NCBI RefSeq assembly: GCF_900112185.1
Contig: NZ_FOKP01000006.1
Coordinates: forward strand, 62,001 to 126,000
DNA: 64,000 nucleotides
Source of the DNA: Allobosea sp. CRIB-10
GTDB taxonomy: Bacteria > Pseudomonadota > Alphaproteobacteria > Rhizobiales > Beijerinckiaceae
Direction of reading: 5' to 3'
In this document: piece after piece, positions 43,394-54,488 of the stretch
Numbering within the stretch: position 1 is the first letter of the stretch
Layout: every line of letters starts with the position of its first letter
Translations under genes and position numbers: made by a program
The notes under the pieces: model-generated
Seen by the model: the letters and a program-made list of their open reading frames with translations, nothing else
What the model was told of the DNA's origin: nothing
Databases searched by the model: none

Positions 43394-44488
43394 TCACTCC
43401 GGCTTGTCGATGTGCAGGGCCGCGGCCTTGGCCGCCGCCTGTTCCTGCGCCTTCAGCTGCGTCTCGTGCGCCAGGGCCTTGCGTAGCTGCGCGCGTTCGA
43501 AGGCGAGCACGATCGGCAGCGAGATCACCAGCGGGATGATCAGGTAGAACATCCGCCAGACCAGCAATGCCGCGAAGACGGCGGGAGCCGGCACGCCCGG
43601 CATCACCGCCAGGAACACCGCCTCCATCACGCCGACCCCGCCTGGAACCTGGCTGAGCAGGCCGGCCGAGAACGAGATCAGGAAGGCGCCGAGCACGATG
43701 AAGAAGCCGGGATTGCCCTGCTCTGGCAGGGCGAAATAGATGATGCCGGCGGCGCCCATCAGCTCCAGCGGCGCGGCGAGATATTGCCGGGCGACGATCG
43801 GCAGGCGCGGATAGACCAGCTCGAACGAGCCGATCTTGAGCGGCTTGAAGCGCAGCCAGGCGCCGATGGTGTAGAGCACGCAGAAGGCGAGCAAGCCGAA
43901 GCCGATCAGGCGGGCCTGCTTGTCGCCGATGCCGAACCAGGTCGAGAGCCGGTGCAATGGCCGCAGGATCTGCGGCTCGCCGACGAGCACCAGCCCCATC
44001 AGCATGATCGTGCCGAAGGCGAATGTGAAGGAGCAGAGCGCGACCAGGATCGCGATCTCGGCGGCGCTCAGTCCCTTCGCGTGATAGGCGCGGTAGCGCA
44101 CCATGCCGCCGGAGAAGACCGAGGCGCCGATATTATGCGAGAGCGCGTAGGTGACGAAGGAGCAGAGCGAGATATAGGCCCAGGAGATGCCCTTCTCGCG
44201 ATGCAGGTGCAGAAGCGCGATCCGGTCGTACCAGGCGAGCGCGGCATAGGCGACGAGCGTCGCCAGGCCGGCATGGAAGAAGGCTGCGGGTGGGATCAGC
44301 GCGATCTTCTGGCCGATGCCGGTGGCGACGATCTTGACCGCGTCCCAGAGGCCGGCCTGTTCGAGCTGGGCCGCGACGGCCTCGTTGGTCAGGGCCTCGG
44401 TCTTGAGCTTGTCCCAGAGCAGGTCGACCGACCAGACGACGGCGACGAGGCCGATCAGGGGCCAGAGATAGTCGAGGTATTTTTTCAT
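43394..44488 (-). CDS. UPF0104 family membrane protein (LPG synthase-like flippase domain)
   Basis: 364 residues with about eight membrane helices. The conserved GGMVRYRAYHAKGLSAAEIA and QVPGGVGVMEAVFLAVMPGV motifs match the lysylphosphatidylglycerol synthase/flippase N-terminal domain (YbhN-like). No aminoacyl-transfer domain follows, so it is only the membrane part. The function of stand-alone members is unknown. Ends five bases from eamA in convergent orientation. Confidence 0.82.
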   Translation of the reverse strand: MKKYLDYLWPLIGLVAVVWSVDLLWDKLKTEALTNEAVAAQLEQAGLWDAVKIVATGIGQKIALIPPAAFFHAGLATLVAYAALAWYDRIALLHLHREKGISWAYISLCSFVTYALSHNIGASVFSGGMVRYRAYHAKGLSAAEIAILVALCSFTFAFGTIMLMGLVLVGEPQILRPLHRLSTWFGIGDKQARLIGFGLLAFCVLYTIGAWLRFKPLKIGSFELVYPRLPIVARQYLAAPLELMGAAGIIYFALPEQGNPGFFIVLGAFLISFSAGLLSQVPGGVGVMEAVFLAVMPGVPAPAVFAALLVWRMFYLIIPLVISLPIVLAFERAQLRKALAHETQLKAQEQAAAKAAALHIDKPE

Positions 44489-44540
44489 CGAACCCGCGAG
44501 CAGCCGGAGGCGAGAAAGACCGTTCGCCAAGTCTCCCGAA

Positions 44541-44656
44541 CCCTCATCCTGAGGAGCCATGTCGCAGACATGGCGTCTCGAAGGATGTTTCAGGAGGCTC
44601 CGGAACCATCTGGAGCATCCTTCGAGACGCCGCTGCGCGGCTCCTCGGGATGAGGG
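44541..44656. repeat. Palindromic intergenic repeat
   Basis: Long imperfect inverted repeat. The left arm begins CCCTCATCCTGAGGAGCC and includes GGCGTCTCGAAGGATG; the right arm, read in reverse, begins CCCTCATCCCGAGGAGCC and contains the same GGCGTCTCGAAGGATG. The inner segments GTCGCAGAC and GCGCAGC differ between arms. This class of repeat is common between genes in Bradyrhizobium and Methylobacterium relatives. It lies upstream of the UPF0104 gene. Confidence 0.75.
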
Positions 44657-44771
44657 CTGAGGTGTCAAACAGACTCTGAAGCGTCTCTCTGCCAGTGCCT
44701 GCCTTGCAGGGCAAGCGGCGGCGCGAAGCCTGCCTCTCGATCGTCACCAATCCGGAGGCAGGCGACAGGCA

Positions 44772-45149
44772 TCACTTGCCGCGCTTCTTCAGCCAGTCGC
44801 GCAGGAAGGCGATCTCCTTCTCCTGCTCGGCGATCACGCTTTCGGCGAGCTTGCGCAATTCGGGATCCTTGCCGTGGGCGAGCACGACCTTGGCCATGTC
44901 GACCGCGCCCTGATGATGCGGGATCATGCCGCGGGCGAAATCGACGTCGGGATCGCCGCTGAAGCTGATGTTCATCTCCTTGTGCATCTTGTCGTTGGCG
45001 GCCTTGTAGTCTTTCGTCGCGGCCGTATCGGCAGGCGTCGCGGCGCCATGACTGCCATGGCCCTGATGGCCCTGGGCGAGAGCGGTGCCGGCCAGGCCGA
45101 GGCTGGCGAAAAGGGCGGCGCCCGCCAGGAGGTTGCGGGTGGTGATCAT
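44772..45149 (-). CDS. DUF305 family periplasmic protein
   Basis: 125 residues. Signal peptide (NLLAGAALFASLGLAGTALA), a His/Gly linker (QGHQGHGSHG), then the DUF305 four-helix domain: FSGDPDVDFARGMIPHHQGA, VDMAKVVLAHGKDPELRKLA. The MIPHH motif and Met/His content suggest metal, often copper, binding. Monocistronic in appearance. Confidence 0.88.
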   Translation of the reverse strand: MITTRNLLAGAALFASLGLAGTALAQGHQGHGSHGAATPADTAATKDYKAANDKMHKEMNISFSGDPDVDFARGMIPHHQGAVDMAKVVLAHGKDPELRKLAESVIAEQEKEIAFLRDWLKKRGK

Positions 45150-45229
45150 GCTGATGTCCTCTCGGGAAGCCGGTCTTGCATGCCCGGACCCTCCGCGCCG
45201 ATCATGTCAGCAACGCGGCCAAGGTCGCC

Positions 45230-47020
45230 TCAGGCAGCCCCGGCCTGCGCCGAGCGCATCCGCGCGAGCGTCTCCAGCTCGGCGACGAGGCCTTCCGGCG
45301 TGGGGCAGGGGATGATGCCGAGCCGGGCGAGATCGTCGGTGACGTCGACCGGCAAGCCGGAATTCGAATCCTCCGGGATCTGGTTGAGGCGGCCGCCGAT
45401 GCAGACCGGCAGGTTCGTGCCGGCGCGCTCCAATGCTGCGAGCACCTCGGTCGCGAAGCGCAAGGCGATGCCGTTATAGGTGCTGATCGCGATGACGTCG
45501 CAGCCATTGGCCAGGGCAATGGCGACGAGATCGTCGGGATCGGCCGAGGTGCCGCCGTCGACCGCCTCTGCGTCCAATCGCGTGAGCAGGTGCTCGATCA
45601 GGCTCTTGCCGTGCTCGTGCACGTCGCTGCTGGCGATGCAGACCTTGAGGCCGGCCTGCCCGATGCCGATGCGGGCGGGCATTGCTACCTTGTCGAGCCA
45701 GCCTTCCGTCTCGTGCCGGAGCTCCTCGACCCATTCTGCCTCGACCACGGCGCGGCGCCCGCCCCAGGCGGCACGGTCGGACGCGCCGGAGCCGTAGAGC
45801 GCCTCCAGCCGCCGCGGGCCGATGCGGCGCAGCGCCAGCATGATCGCGGCGGCGTCGGCGATGTCGACGCCGAGATCGGCAAGGCCGGTGAGGACCCGGC
45901 AGCGGAATTTGTGTGCGCCGGCGACGAGGCTGTCCGCCATCGCATCGACAGGGGCGAGGTCGATCAGGCCGAGGCTGCCGGAGGCGTGCTCGACCAGCCG
46001 GCCGGCGAAGGTCTGGGCGTCGATGATCTCGTCGGTGTCGGGAATGCGCTCGTTCTCGGTGACCGGCACGGGGTTGATCGCGTGACCGCTGTGCTGGCGG
46101 CGCAGCGACCAGATATCGGCCTGCAGATAGCTGGCGAGGCTGGCGAAATTGCCGGCCGGCGTCGACTTGTAGCTGACCGTATTGCCGAAGATCATGCTGC
46201 CGGGGGTGTCGGTCACCTGCATCAGCGCATGATGGAAGGCGAGCCGCACCAGCGGCGCGGTGAAATGGTGGCCGTAGCAATGCGAGGCGCGGGCGCCGAT
46301 CAGCTCCTCGACGATGTATTTCTCGATCAAGACCATGCCGAGCGCCGAACTCATGTCGGAGAACAGGCCGGCGAAGCCGTCGTCGAGATTGGAATGGACG
46401 AGCACCTCGACCGGCTGGGCCGCGATCAGGCCGAGCGCCGTCACGGTCGCCTCGGTCGTGGCGACGTCGTCGTCCCAGTCCGGCAGGCGGAAGGTGAAAT
46501 ACTGGCCGAGATTGCCGACGGTGGTGACGCCGGCCGCCAGCGCGGCCCGAGTGTTTTCGACCGCGCCGGGCAGGCCGAGCATGAAGTCGCCGAAATGCGC
46601 CGCGGCCGGGACGACGCCGGTGATGCGGGAAAAATCCTCGGGGCCGGAGAGCACGATGCCGGTGCCGCGCGGGCGCTTGTCGCGCTCGGCAAGCGGATAG
46701 CCCATCGACCAGTCGAGCGTGATGCCGAAGCGGTCGACCCCGAAGCCGAGCTTCGCGCAGCTCTCGTGCACCGTCCGGATCGCCTCCAGCGTGCGTTCGA
46801 CGCTGCGGAAGCCGATATGGGCGTGCTGCATGATGCGGCCTTCGCCCGCCATGCGCCGCTTGTAGTCAGCCTCGCAGGCGACGCCAGCCGTATCGAGGAA
46901 GAGGTTGCGGCCGACCTGCCAGTCGCGCGCCATGGCGGCGCCCTGCGCCAGCAGCTCGGCGCCCGGCCGCAAATCCGGCGGGACGAGGTCGGCGAGCTTC
47001 GGCAGCGCGGGCGCGGTCAT
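45230..47020 (-). CDS. Cobalamin-dependent mutase-like protein, single chain (GlmE-like barrel plus B12-binding domain)
   Basis: 596 residues. The N-terminal about 450 residues look like a glutamate-mutase-type TIM barrel (GEGRIMQHAHIGFRSVERTL, AALAAGVTTVGNLGQYFTFR, YKSTPAGNFASLASYLQADI). The C-terminal 130 residues are a B12-binding Rossmann fold with DVHEHG (the DxHxxG base-off histidine), ISTYNG in place of the usual SxL, and CIGGRL. In clostridial glutamate mutase the two parts are separate subunits; here they are fused. Last gene of the importer/AspDH operon, 12 bases after AspDH. Substrate unknown; catalytic activity is unproven. Confidence 0.75.
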   Translation of the reverse strand: MTAPALPKLADLVPPDLRPGAELLAQGAAMARDWQVGRNLFLDTAGVACEADYKRRMAGEGRIMQHAHIGFRSVERTLEAIRTVHESCAKLGFGVDRFGITLDWSMGYPLAERDKRPRGTGIVLSGPEDFSRITGVVPAAAHFGDFMLGLPGAVENTRAALAAGVTTVGNLGQYFTFRLPDWDDDVATTEATVTALGLIAAQPVEVLVHSNLDDGFAGLFSDMSSALGMVLIEKYIVEELIGARASHCYGHHFTAPLVRLAFHHALMQVTDTPGSMIFGNTVSYKSTPAGNFASLASYLQADIWSLRRQHSGHAINPVPVTENERIPDTDEIIDAQTFAGRLVEHASGSLGLIDLAPVDAMADSLVAGAHKFRCRVLTGLADLGVDIADAAAIMLALRRIGPRRLEALYGSGASDRAAWGGRRAVVEAEWVEELRHETEGWLDKVAMPARIGIGQAGLKVCIASSDVHEHGKSLIEHLLTRLDAEAVDGGTSADPDDLVAIALANGCDVIAISTYNGIALRFATEVLAALERAGTNLPVCIGGRLNQIPEDSNSGLPVDVTDDLARLGIIPCPTPEGLVAELETLARMRSAQAGAA

Positions 47021-47032
47021 CGATGTCCTCTC

Positions 47033-47827
47033 CTAGACCGCGATGCGATCGAATTGCCGGCGGATCGCCGCGGTGAGGCTGGCGGCCGTCAGGGCCGAGG
47101 TCTTGGGGTTGGCGGGGGCGGGCAGGTTGACGAAGCTCAGCCGCGCCGTGCCGAGCGCACTCTCCGCCTCGATCTCATGGGTGTTTCCGGCTGCCTTCGG
47201 GTCGGAGACGATGCGGACCGAGAGGCGGTCGTGCCCGACCGCCAGCGCGATGGTCAGCCCGACATTGAGGTTCTTCGGATAGAGCCTGGCGGCTTCGCGC
47301 GCCGTGCCCTCATAGAGTGCGATCTCGATCTGTGCGGCCTTCTCGGCGAGGCCAAGCGCAGCGAGTTCCGGACCCCAGGCAGCCGGCGGCTTGCGCGAGG
47401 TGTAGCGGACGCGGGCGTCTGCCGTCTCGCGCAATGCGGCGAGATAATCGAGGCCGCCGACCGCGCCGGAGGGCACGATCAGCCGCGTCCCGCCCTGCTC
47501 GGCGGCTTCGGTGAGGCGGGCGAGGAGATCGTCGTCGGCGAGCGCTCCGGTCGAGGCCGGCAGCACCGGAATGCCGGCGGCGAGAACCGCGGGAAGGGTC
47601 TGGGCGACCGCAGCCTGTCCGGCGACCTCGACGACCAAAGCAGGACCCCAGGCAAGGAGCTCATCGATGCTGGCGACGAGGGCGATGCCCTCCGGAACGC
47701 TCGCGCGGCTCGGCGAATCCGGCCGCAGCAGGCAGGCGAAGGAGAAGCCCTCGCTCCCGAGCCGGGCATGGATGTCCCGGGCGATCGTGCCGAAGCCGAT
47801 CAGGCCGATCCGTCGTTCGCTCGCCAT
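47033..47827 (-). CDS. Aspartate-dehydrogenase-like protein (NadX family)
   Basis: 264 residues. Rossmann start RIGLIGFGTIARDIHARLGS. The AspDH hallmark GAVGGLDYLAAL is present, as are the catalytic His in AAGNTHEIEAES and PKNLNVGLTIALA. The family oxidatively deaminates L-aspartate to iminosuccinate; some members serve catabolism. Placed between a cupin and the B12 mutase, it may act on the mutase product or its precursor. Start at ATG 47827 with GAGGGA upstream; a TTG five codons earlier is possible. Confidence 0.82.
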   Translation of the reverse strand: MASERRIGLIGFGTIARDIHARLGSEGFSFACLLRPDSPSRASVPEGIALVASIDELLAWGPALVVEVAGQAAVAQTLPAVLAAGIPVLPASTGALADDDLLARLTEAAEQGGTRLIVPSGAVGGLDYLAALRETADARVRYTSRKPPAAWGPELAALGLAEKAAQIEIALYEGTAREAARLYPKNLNVGLTIALAVGHDRLSVRIVSDPKAAGNTHEIEAESALGTARLSFVNLPAPANPKTSALTAASLTAAIRRQFDRIAV

Positions 47828-47838
47828 CACCGATTCCC

Positions 47839-48351
47839 TCAAGGTTGACGCTGGTCCTTCGGCTGGGCCGCGAAGACCGTCTGGCGCTCGATCTCAAGCA
47901 CGTTCTCCGGCCGCGGGAAATTCTCCGGGGCCGGCTCGCCTGCCATACGCGGGCGGCCGATCAGGCGGAAGAAGTCTTCGAGGCCGTTCGGCACGATCAG
48001 CCAGACCCAGTGCAGATCCTCGGTGCCGTCGTTGATGAACATGTGGCGGCGGCTCTTGCCGACGAAGATCGCGGTGCCCGGCACGGCCGGCACGTCCTGG
48101 CCGTCGAGCACGGCGCGGCCCTTGCCCTTGAGGAAGTAGATGACCTCCTCATGGCGGTCATGGCTGTGCTCGCGGACATGGCCGCCGGGCGGTACGGTCT
48201 GGGTGCCGAAGGCGAGCGGATTGTCCATCCTGACCTTGGACGGGTCGAGCGCGACCTCGATATGGCCGTTGGCCGGGACGGGCTGCCAATAGCTCGTCGC
48301 GCTGCCGGGCTGGACGACGAAGGTCTCGCCGGGTTCGTGGATCTCGCTCAT
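47839..48351 (-). CDS. Cupin domain protein
   Basis: 170 residues with a full cupin: GGHVREHSHDRHEEVIYFLK (HxHxxxEE-type metal site), GRAVLDGQDVPAVPGTAIFV, and second-motif His in SRRHMFINDGTEDLHWVWLI. Could be a small metal enzyme (isomerase, decarboxylase or dioxygenase) in the same pathway. Lies between the ABC ATPase and AspDH with 11-12 base gaps, so firmly in the operon. Confidence 0.85.
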   Translation of the reverse strand: MSEIHEPGETFVVQPGSATSYWQPVPANGHIEVALDPSKVRMDNPLAFGTQTVPPGGHVREHSHDRHEEVIYFLKGKGRAVLDGQDVPAVPGTAIFVGKSRRHMFINDGTEDLHWVWLIVPNGLEDFFRLIGRPRMAGEPAPENFPRPENVLEIERQTVFAAQPKDQRQP

Positions 48352-48363
48352 GGTGAGGCTCCG

Positions 48364-49973
<1,610 letters not shown>

Positions 49974-49977
<4 letters not shown>

Positions 49978-50804
49978 CGGTTGCGCAGCCTCGGATTGAG
50001 CGCATCGTTCAGTCCCTGGCCGACCAGCGAGACCGAGAGAATGGTCAGCAGGATGGCGACGCCAGGAATCGCCGAGACATACCATTCGCTGCGCAGCACC
50101 TTGCGGCCCTGGCCGATCAGGTTGCCCCAGGAGGCGATGTTCGGGTCGGAGAGATCGAGGAAGGCGAGGGCGCTCTCCAGGAGGATCGCGGTCGCCATGA
50201 CGACGCTGCCATAGACGATGATCGGGGCGAGCGCGTTGGGCAGGACCTCGCGGAAGATGATCCAGCGATTGGTCAGGCCGAGCGTGCGGCAGGCCTGGAC
50301 GAATTCGCGGTTGCGCAGGGTCAGGAACTCCGCCCGCGTCAGGCGCGCCACAGCCGGCCAGGAGACGACGCCGATCGCGATCGTCACCGCCGTCATGTTC
50401 GAGCCGACGACCACGACCAGCACCAGCAGCAGGATGAAGTTCGGCAGGGTCTGGAAAGCTTCGGTGAGGCGCATCAGCACGTCGTCTGTGAGACCACCGT
50501 AGAAGCCGGCGAGCGCGCCGATGACGATGCCGATCGCGATCGCGATCAGGGTCGAGACGATGCCCATCAGCAGGGTGGTGCGGGCGCCATGGGCAATCTG
50601 GGCAGCGATGTCGCGCCCCGATGCGTCGGTGCCGAGCAGGAAGCGGCCGGCGGGATTGGGCCATTGCAGCGGCCGGCCGGCGAGGCCGAGCGGATCGCGC
50701 GGATAGAGCACGTCGGCGAACAGGGCGAGGCCGACGATGACGACGAGCAGGACGAGGCCGAGCATGGCGGCCGGGCTCATCAGGAAATGCTTGAGCGCCT
50801 TCAT
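49974..50804 (-). CDS. Dipeptide-type ABC transporter permease (DppC family)
   Basis: 276 residues, about six membrane helices, with GTDASGRDIAAQIAHGARTT and the EAA loop EFVQACRTLGLTNRWIIFRE characteristic of DppC/OppC. Pairs with the DppB-like permease, four bases upstream. Confidence 0.95.
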
Positions 50805-50807
50805 GGC

Positions 50808-51785
50808 TCAGGCTCCCGCGCTCATGCGGGGATCGAGCCGCGCATAGATCAGATCGACGACGAAATTCACGCAGATGACCATGACGGCGGAGACGAAGAC
50901 GATGCCGAGCAGGGTGTTGAGATCGCGCTGGACCACGGATTCATAGGCGAGGCGGCCGATGCCCGGCAGCGAGAACACGCTCTCGATCACCACAGAGCCG
51001 CCGAGCATGGTGCCGGCCTGCAGGCCGATCAGCGTCATCATCGGGAGGAGCGCGTTGCGCAGCACATGCCGACGGACGATCTCGCCGCGGGTCAGCCCCT
51101 TGGCGCGGGCGGTGCGGACGAAATCGAGCGTCGAGACCTCCAGCATCGAGGCGCGCATGATGCGCAGATAGATGGCGAGGAAGATCAGGGCGAGCGTGAT
51201 CGTCGGCTGGATCAAATGGCGGGCGATGTCGAGCACCAGCCAGATACCGGTCGCGCCCGAGCCGATCTCGTAGAGCCCGCCCGGCGGCAGCCAGGCCAGC
51301 CAGATCGAGAAGACGACGATGCTCATCAGGCCGAGCCAGAAGGACGGCGTCGCGTAGAAGAGCAGACCGAGCAGCGAGATCAGGGTGTCGGCCCAGCCGT
51401 TGACGCGCTGCGCCGAGACGATGCCGAGCAGCATGCCGGCGAAGAAGGCGAAGCTCAGCGCCGAGAGCATCAGCATCAGCGTCGCCGGCAGCCGCTCCAG
51501 GATCACGGTCGCGACCGGCTTGTTGTAGATGGCGGAGAAGCCGAGATCGAGCCGGACCAGCCGCCAGAGATAGTCGAGCAGGCGCACGGCCGTGCTGCCT
51601 TCCAGCCCGTAGAAGCGCCGCAGCTCGGCCGCCTGCGCCGGGTCGCCGCCGCCCATCTGCGCCATCAGCGCATCGACGGTGTCGCCGGGGGCGAACTGCA
51701 GGAGGATGAACAATCCGGCGAGCAGGATGAGCAGCGTCGGAATGCTGCTCAGCAGGCGTCGTCCGGCCAGTTTCAGAATGTGCAT
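50808..51785 (-). CDS. Dipeptide-type ABC transporter permease (DppB family)
   Basis: 325 residues: N-terminal LILLAGLFILLQFAPGDTVD, the long periplasmic loop, and the EAA loop DFVRTARAKGLTRGEIVRRH followed by VLRNALLPMMTLIGLQAGTM, diagnostic for DppB/OppB. The 133-base gap to the binding protein gene may hold an attenuator-type structure; I see no separate gene there. Confidence 0.95.
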   Translation of the reverse strand: MHILKLAGRRLLSSIPTLLILLAGLFILLQFAPGDTVDALMAQMGGGDPAQAAELRRFYGLEGSTAVRLLDYLWRLVRLDLGFSAIYNKPVATVILERLPATLMLMLSALSFAFFAGMLLGIVSAQRVNGWADTLISLLGLLFYATPSFWLGLMSIVVFSIWLAWLPPGGLYEIGSGATGIWLVLDIARHLIQPTITLALIFLAIYLRIMRASMLEVSTLDFVRTARAKGLTRGEIVRRHVLRNALLPMMTLIGLQAGTMLGGSVVIESVFSLPGIGRLAYESVVQRDLNTLLGIVFVSAVMVICVNFVVDLIYARLDPRMSAGA

Positions 51786-51918
51786 GAGCCGTGGTCTTCA
51801 AGCGCCGGACATGCCGGGATGGCCGGCATCCGAGAGCGTCGGGCGGGTCTTGTCAAAAGGCGATGGTCAGGCGAGGAGCGGCCACCCGTCGAGGGGCGGC
51901 CGCTCCGGCTCGGCCGGA

Positions 51919-53523
51919 TCAGGGCTCGAACCACAGATCCGCCCAATGGCTCGACGGCCAGCGCGGATTGTTGTGGTGGTTCTTCAGCTTCTTGCTGGTG
52001 ACCGAGATGAACTGGCGCTCGGTCGCCATCCACAGCGGCACTTCGGTGTTGAGCAGGTTGACGAGCTCCGGATAGGCGGCCTTGCGCTTGGCCGGATCGA
52101 TCTCGAAGGCGGCGTCGTCCATCATCTTGTCGGCCTTGGGGTCGACCCAGCCCCACTGGTTGGTGAAGGCGGTGCCCTTCGGGCTGCCCGAGCGGTACCA
52201 GACCATGGTGCTGATCGCCGGGTCGGCGCGGTAGATGTGCCAGCCGGTCGAGAGATCGTAGTCCCAGTCGCGATAGACCGCGGTGAGATAGGTCGCGGCG
52301 TCCGGACGCTGGAGCTCGACCTTGATGCCGACCTGCTGCAGCGACTGCTGGATGAAGGTCGACCAGAGCGGGATATCCTCGCCGAAGGGCGGGCTCAGCA
52401 TCTTCACCGAGAAGCGCACCCCGCCGGCGCCGCGCTTGAAGCCGGCCTCGTCGAGCAGCGCATTCGCCTTCTTGACGTCGAAGGCATAGTCCGGCGCGCC
52501 GGCCTTGTAGAAATTGGTCGAGACCGACGGGATCGGCCCATGGGCGCGCTTGCCGTTGCCGTACAGGAAGTTCTCGATGAAGAAGTCGGTGTCGACCGCG
52601 TGGATGATGGCGCGGCGCACGCGGACGTCCGAGAGCTCCTTGCGGCGCAGGTTGAACTCGATCGTGTTCTGGAAGGGCTGGCGCTCATTGCCGCGCGAGG
52701 AGACCTCGAAGCGGGCATCCTTGCCGAGCCGATCGATGTCGGCGAGCGGCAGCGAGGAATAGTTGCTCATATGGACCTGGCCGGCCTCGATCGCGGCGGT
52801 CGCGGCGGCCTTGTCGGTGATGAAGCGCCAGACGATCTTGTCGAGATAGGGAAAGCCCTTGCGCCAGTAGTCGGGGTTGCGCTCGGCGATGACGTATTGC
52901 CCGCGCTCATACTGGGCGAACTTGAACGGGCCGGTGCCGATCGGAGCGACATTGGCCGGGTTGTCGAGGATGTTGCTGCCCTCGTAGACATGCTTCGGCG
53001 CGATGTAGCCGAGGTCCGGCGCCGCGCCCATGAACAGGTCCATCGGCATCGGGCGGCTGTAGCGGAAGATCGCGGTGTGGGCGTCGGGCGTGTCGACCGC
53101 TTCCAGCGCCGAATGCAGCGCGGTGCCGTAGTTCAGGTGCTTCTTCCACAGTTCCATCGCCGTGTACTGCACGTCGGCCGAGGTGAAGGGCTTGCCGTCA
53201 TGCCATTTCACGCCCTCGCGCAGCTTGATGGTGATGGTCTTGCCGTCGGGCGAGCCTTGCCAGCTCGTCGCCAGCATCGGCTCCAGCTCGCCCTTCTCGT
53301 TGAGGTCGACCAGTGGCTCCATGATCTTGGAGGCGATGACGTAGACGCCGGTCGAGGCGCGCAGGGCCGGGTTCAGGATGCGCTGCTCCTGCGGCATGTG
53401 CACGGTGATGGTGCCGCCGCGCTTGGGTTCCTGGGCGAAGGTCGTGTTCGGCAGCGCGGCAGCCATTGCGAGCGCGCCGGCGCTGGCGAGCAGGCGGCGC
53501 CGTGTCGGATATGTCGTGGTCAT
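51919..53523 (-). CDS. Periplasmic dipeptide/oligopeptide-type substrate-binding protein (SBP family 5)
   Basis: 534 residues. Twin-arginine-like signal (TRRRLLASAGALAMAAALPN), then family-5 features: GGTITVHMPQEQRILNPALR, MLATSWQGSPDGKTITIKLR (the SBP_bac_5 core), EGVKWHDGKPFTSADVQYT. Family 5 binds peptides but also opines, nickel and glycosides. Strong GGAGGGG before the ATG. Begins the importer part of the operon. Confidence 0.94.
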   Translation of the reverse strand: MTTTYPTRRRLLASAGALAMAAALPNTTFAQEPKRGGTITVHMPQEQRILNPALRASTGVYVIASKIMEPLVDLNEKGELEPMLATSWQGSPDGKTITIKLREGVKWHDGKPFTSADVQYTAMELWKKHLNYGTALHSALEAVDTPDAHTAIFRYSRPMPMDLFMGAAPDLGYIAPKHVYEGSNILDNPANVAPIGTGPFKFAQYERGQYVIAERNPDYWRKGFPYLDKIVWRFITDKAAATAAIEAGQVHMSNYSSLPLADIDRLGKDARFEVSSRGNERQPFQNTIEFNLRRKELSDVRVRRAIIHAVDTDFFIENFLYGNGKRAHGPIPSVSTNFYKAGAPDYAFDVKKANALLDEAGFKRGAGGVRFSVKMLSPPFGEDIPLWSTFIQQSLQQVGIKVELQRPDAATYLTAVYRDWDYDLSTGWHIYRADPAISTMVWYRSGSPKGTAFTNQWGWVDPKADKMMDDAAFEIDPAKRKAAYPELVNLLNTEVPLWMATERQFISVTSKKLKNHHNNPRWPSSHWADLWFEP

Positions 53524-53570
53524 GGTCCCCTCCATTGTCGTGATTGCTTGTGATCGTCGTCGGCGAGCGG

Positions 53571-54425
53571 TCATTCCCGCCGGGCGGATGCCTCCCAGCC
53601 GATCAGCGCGCCGTCGACGCCTGCGCAGAGCAGGGCGTTCGGGCCGGTCCATTCGGCGAAGGGCGCCGCTGCCTCGATGTCCGCGATCGCCAGGACGATG
53701 CCGCAGCGCGGCAGCGGCTCACCGGCCTGCCGCCCCCAGCGTGTCGCGAAGTCCGTTTCATCGACGAAGACCAGATCGGCGCCGCGCGGGCGCATGGCGA
53801 CGGTATGGACGCCGGCAGTTGCGCCGACCGGCAGATTAAGCAGCTTGCCGCAGAGTTCGGCTTCGGCCCGTGGATCGGCGGCGACGATCTCGATCCGTTT
53901 CAAAGCCCGGGCGCCGTTGCGATGCGCAGTCAGGCTCGGCAGCCAGACGGTATCGCGAGTGAGATGCTGGCAGGCGAACAGGCGCACCCCGGCCGGCGCC
54001 GGCTCCAGCGGCCATTGAAAGATGCGGAAGCCTGCCTCGCCCATGCGCCCGCCATCGAGCTCGACGGGGCGGCGGAATTCGAACGGGCCGGTGCTGTCGG
54101 CAAAGCCGTCGCGTTTCAGGCCGGCGAGGCCGGCAGCGGCGTCGTCGGTGCGCATGGCCAGGCGCTCGAGCCCGGCGCCATCGGCCAGGAAGCTGCGGGT
54201 CGGGGCGTTGAACTCGGTGGCGGTGAGCACGCCGAGGAGTTCGAGATAGTCGTCCTCGAACATGATCGTGTGGTTGCCGGTGCCGAGATAGTCGCTGTGC
54301 AGACCGCGCGGCGAGACCGTGAAACCCAGCGCCTGCAAGCGCGCAGCCGACGCCGACAGCTCGCTCACGGCGACAACGATGTGGTCGAGCCCGAGGACGT
54401 GGTCGCGCATCCCTGGAGGTTCCAT
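53571..54425 (-). CDS. VOC/glyoxalase-like superfamily protein
   Basis: 284 residues. The N-terminus GLDHIVVAVSELSASAARLQ, then LQALGFTVSPRGLHSDYLGT and HTIMFEDDYLELLGVLTATE, is the glyoxalase-like (PF13468-type) start, and a second betaalpha-beta-beta-beta unit follows. A His and Glu ligand pair is visible (LDHIVV, DDYLELLG). Possibly a metal-dependent lyase, epimerase or dioxygenase of the pathway. First gene of the operon, with a regulator-site candidate about 50 bases upstream. Confidence 0.72.
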   Translation of the reverse strand: MEPPGMRDHVLGLDHIVVAVSELSASAARLQALGFTVSPRGLHSDYLGTGNHTIMFEDDYLELLGVLTATEFNAPTRSFLADGAGLERLAMRTDDAAAGLAGLKRDGFADSTGPFEFRRPVELDGGRMGEAGFRIFQWPLEPAPAGVRLFACQHLTRDTVWLPSLTAHRNGARALKRIEIVAADPRAEAELCGKLLNLPVGATAGVHTVAMRPRGADLVFVDETDFATRWGRQAGEPLPRCGIVLAIADIEAAAPFAEWTGPNALLCAGVDGALIGWEASARRE

Positions 54426-54462
54426 TCACAGCGGGATTTCCCCGATACACGGAACGTGTCAT

Positions 54463-54488
54463 AAGTGCATGCAGTTGTACAGGCACTT
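54463..54488. promoter_or_regulatory. Operator candidate upstream of the VOC/importer/mutase operon
   Basis: AAGTGC-N14-GCACTT inverted repeat. Its right half, TTGTACAGGCACTT (54475-54488), matches 11 of 14 bases of TTGTGTAGACACTT at 60347 before the E1/E2 operon. Likely the site of the adjacent GntR/FadR protein; inference only. Confidence 0.45.

Noticed and set aside
53524-53652. N-terminal extension of the family-5 binding protein
   Set aside because: It would bury the export signal; GGAGGGG precedes the ATG at 53523.
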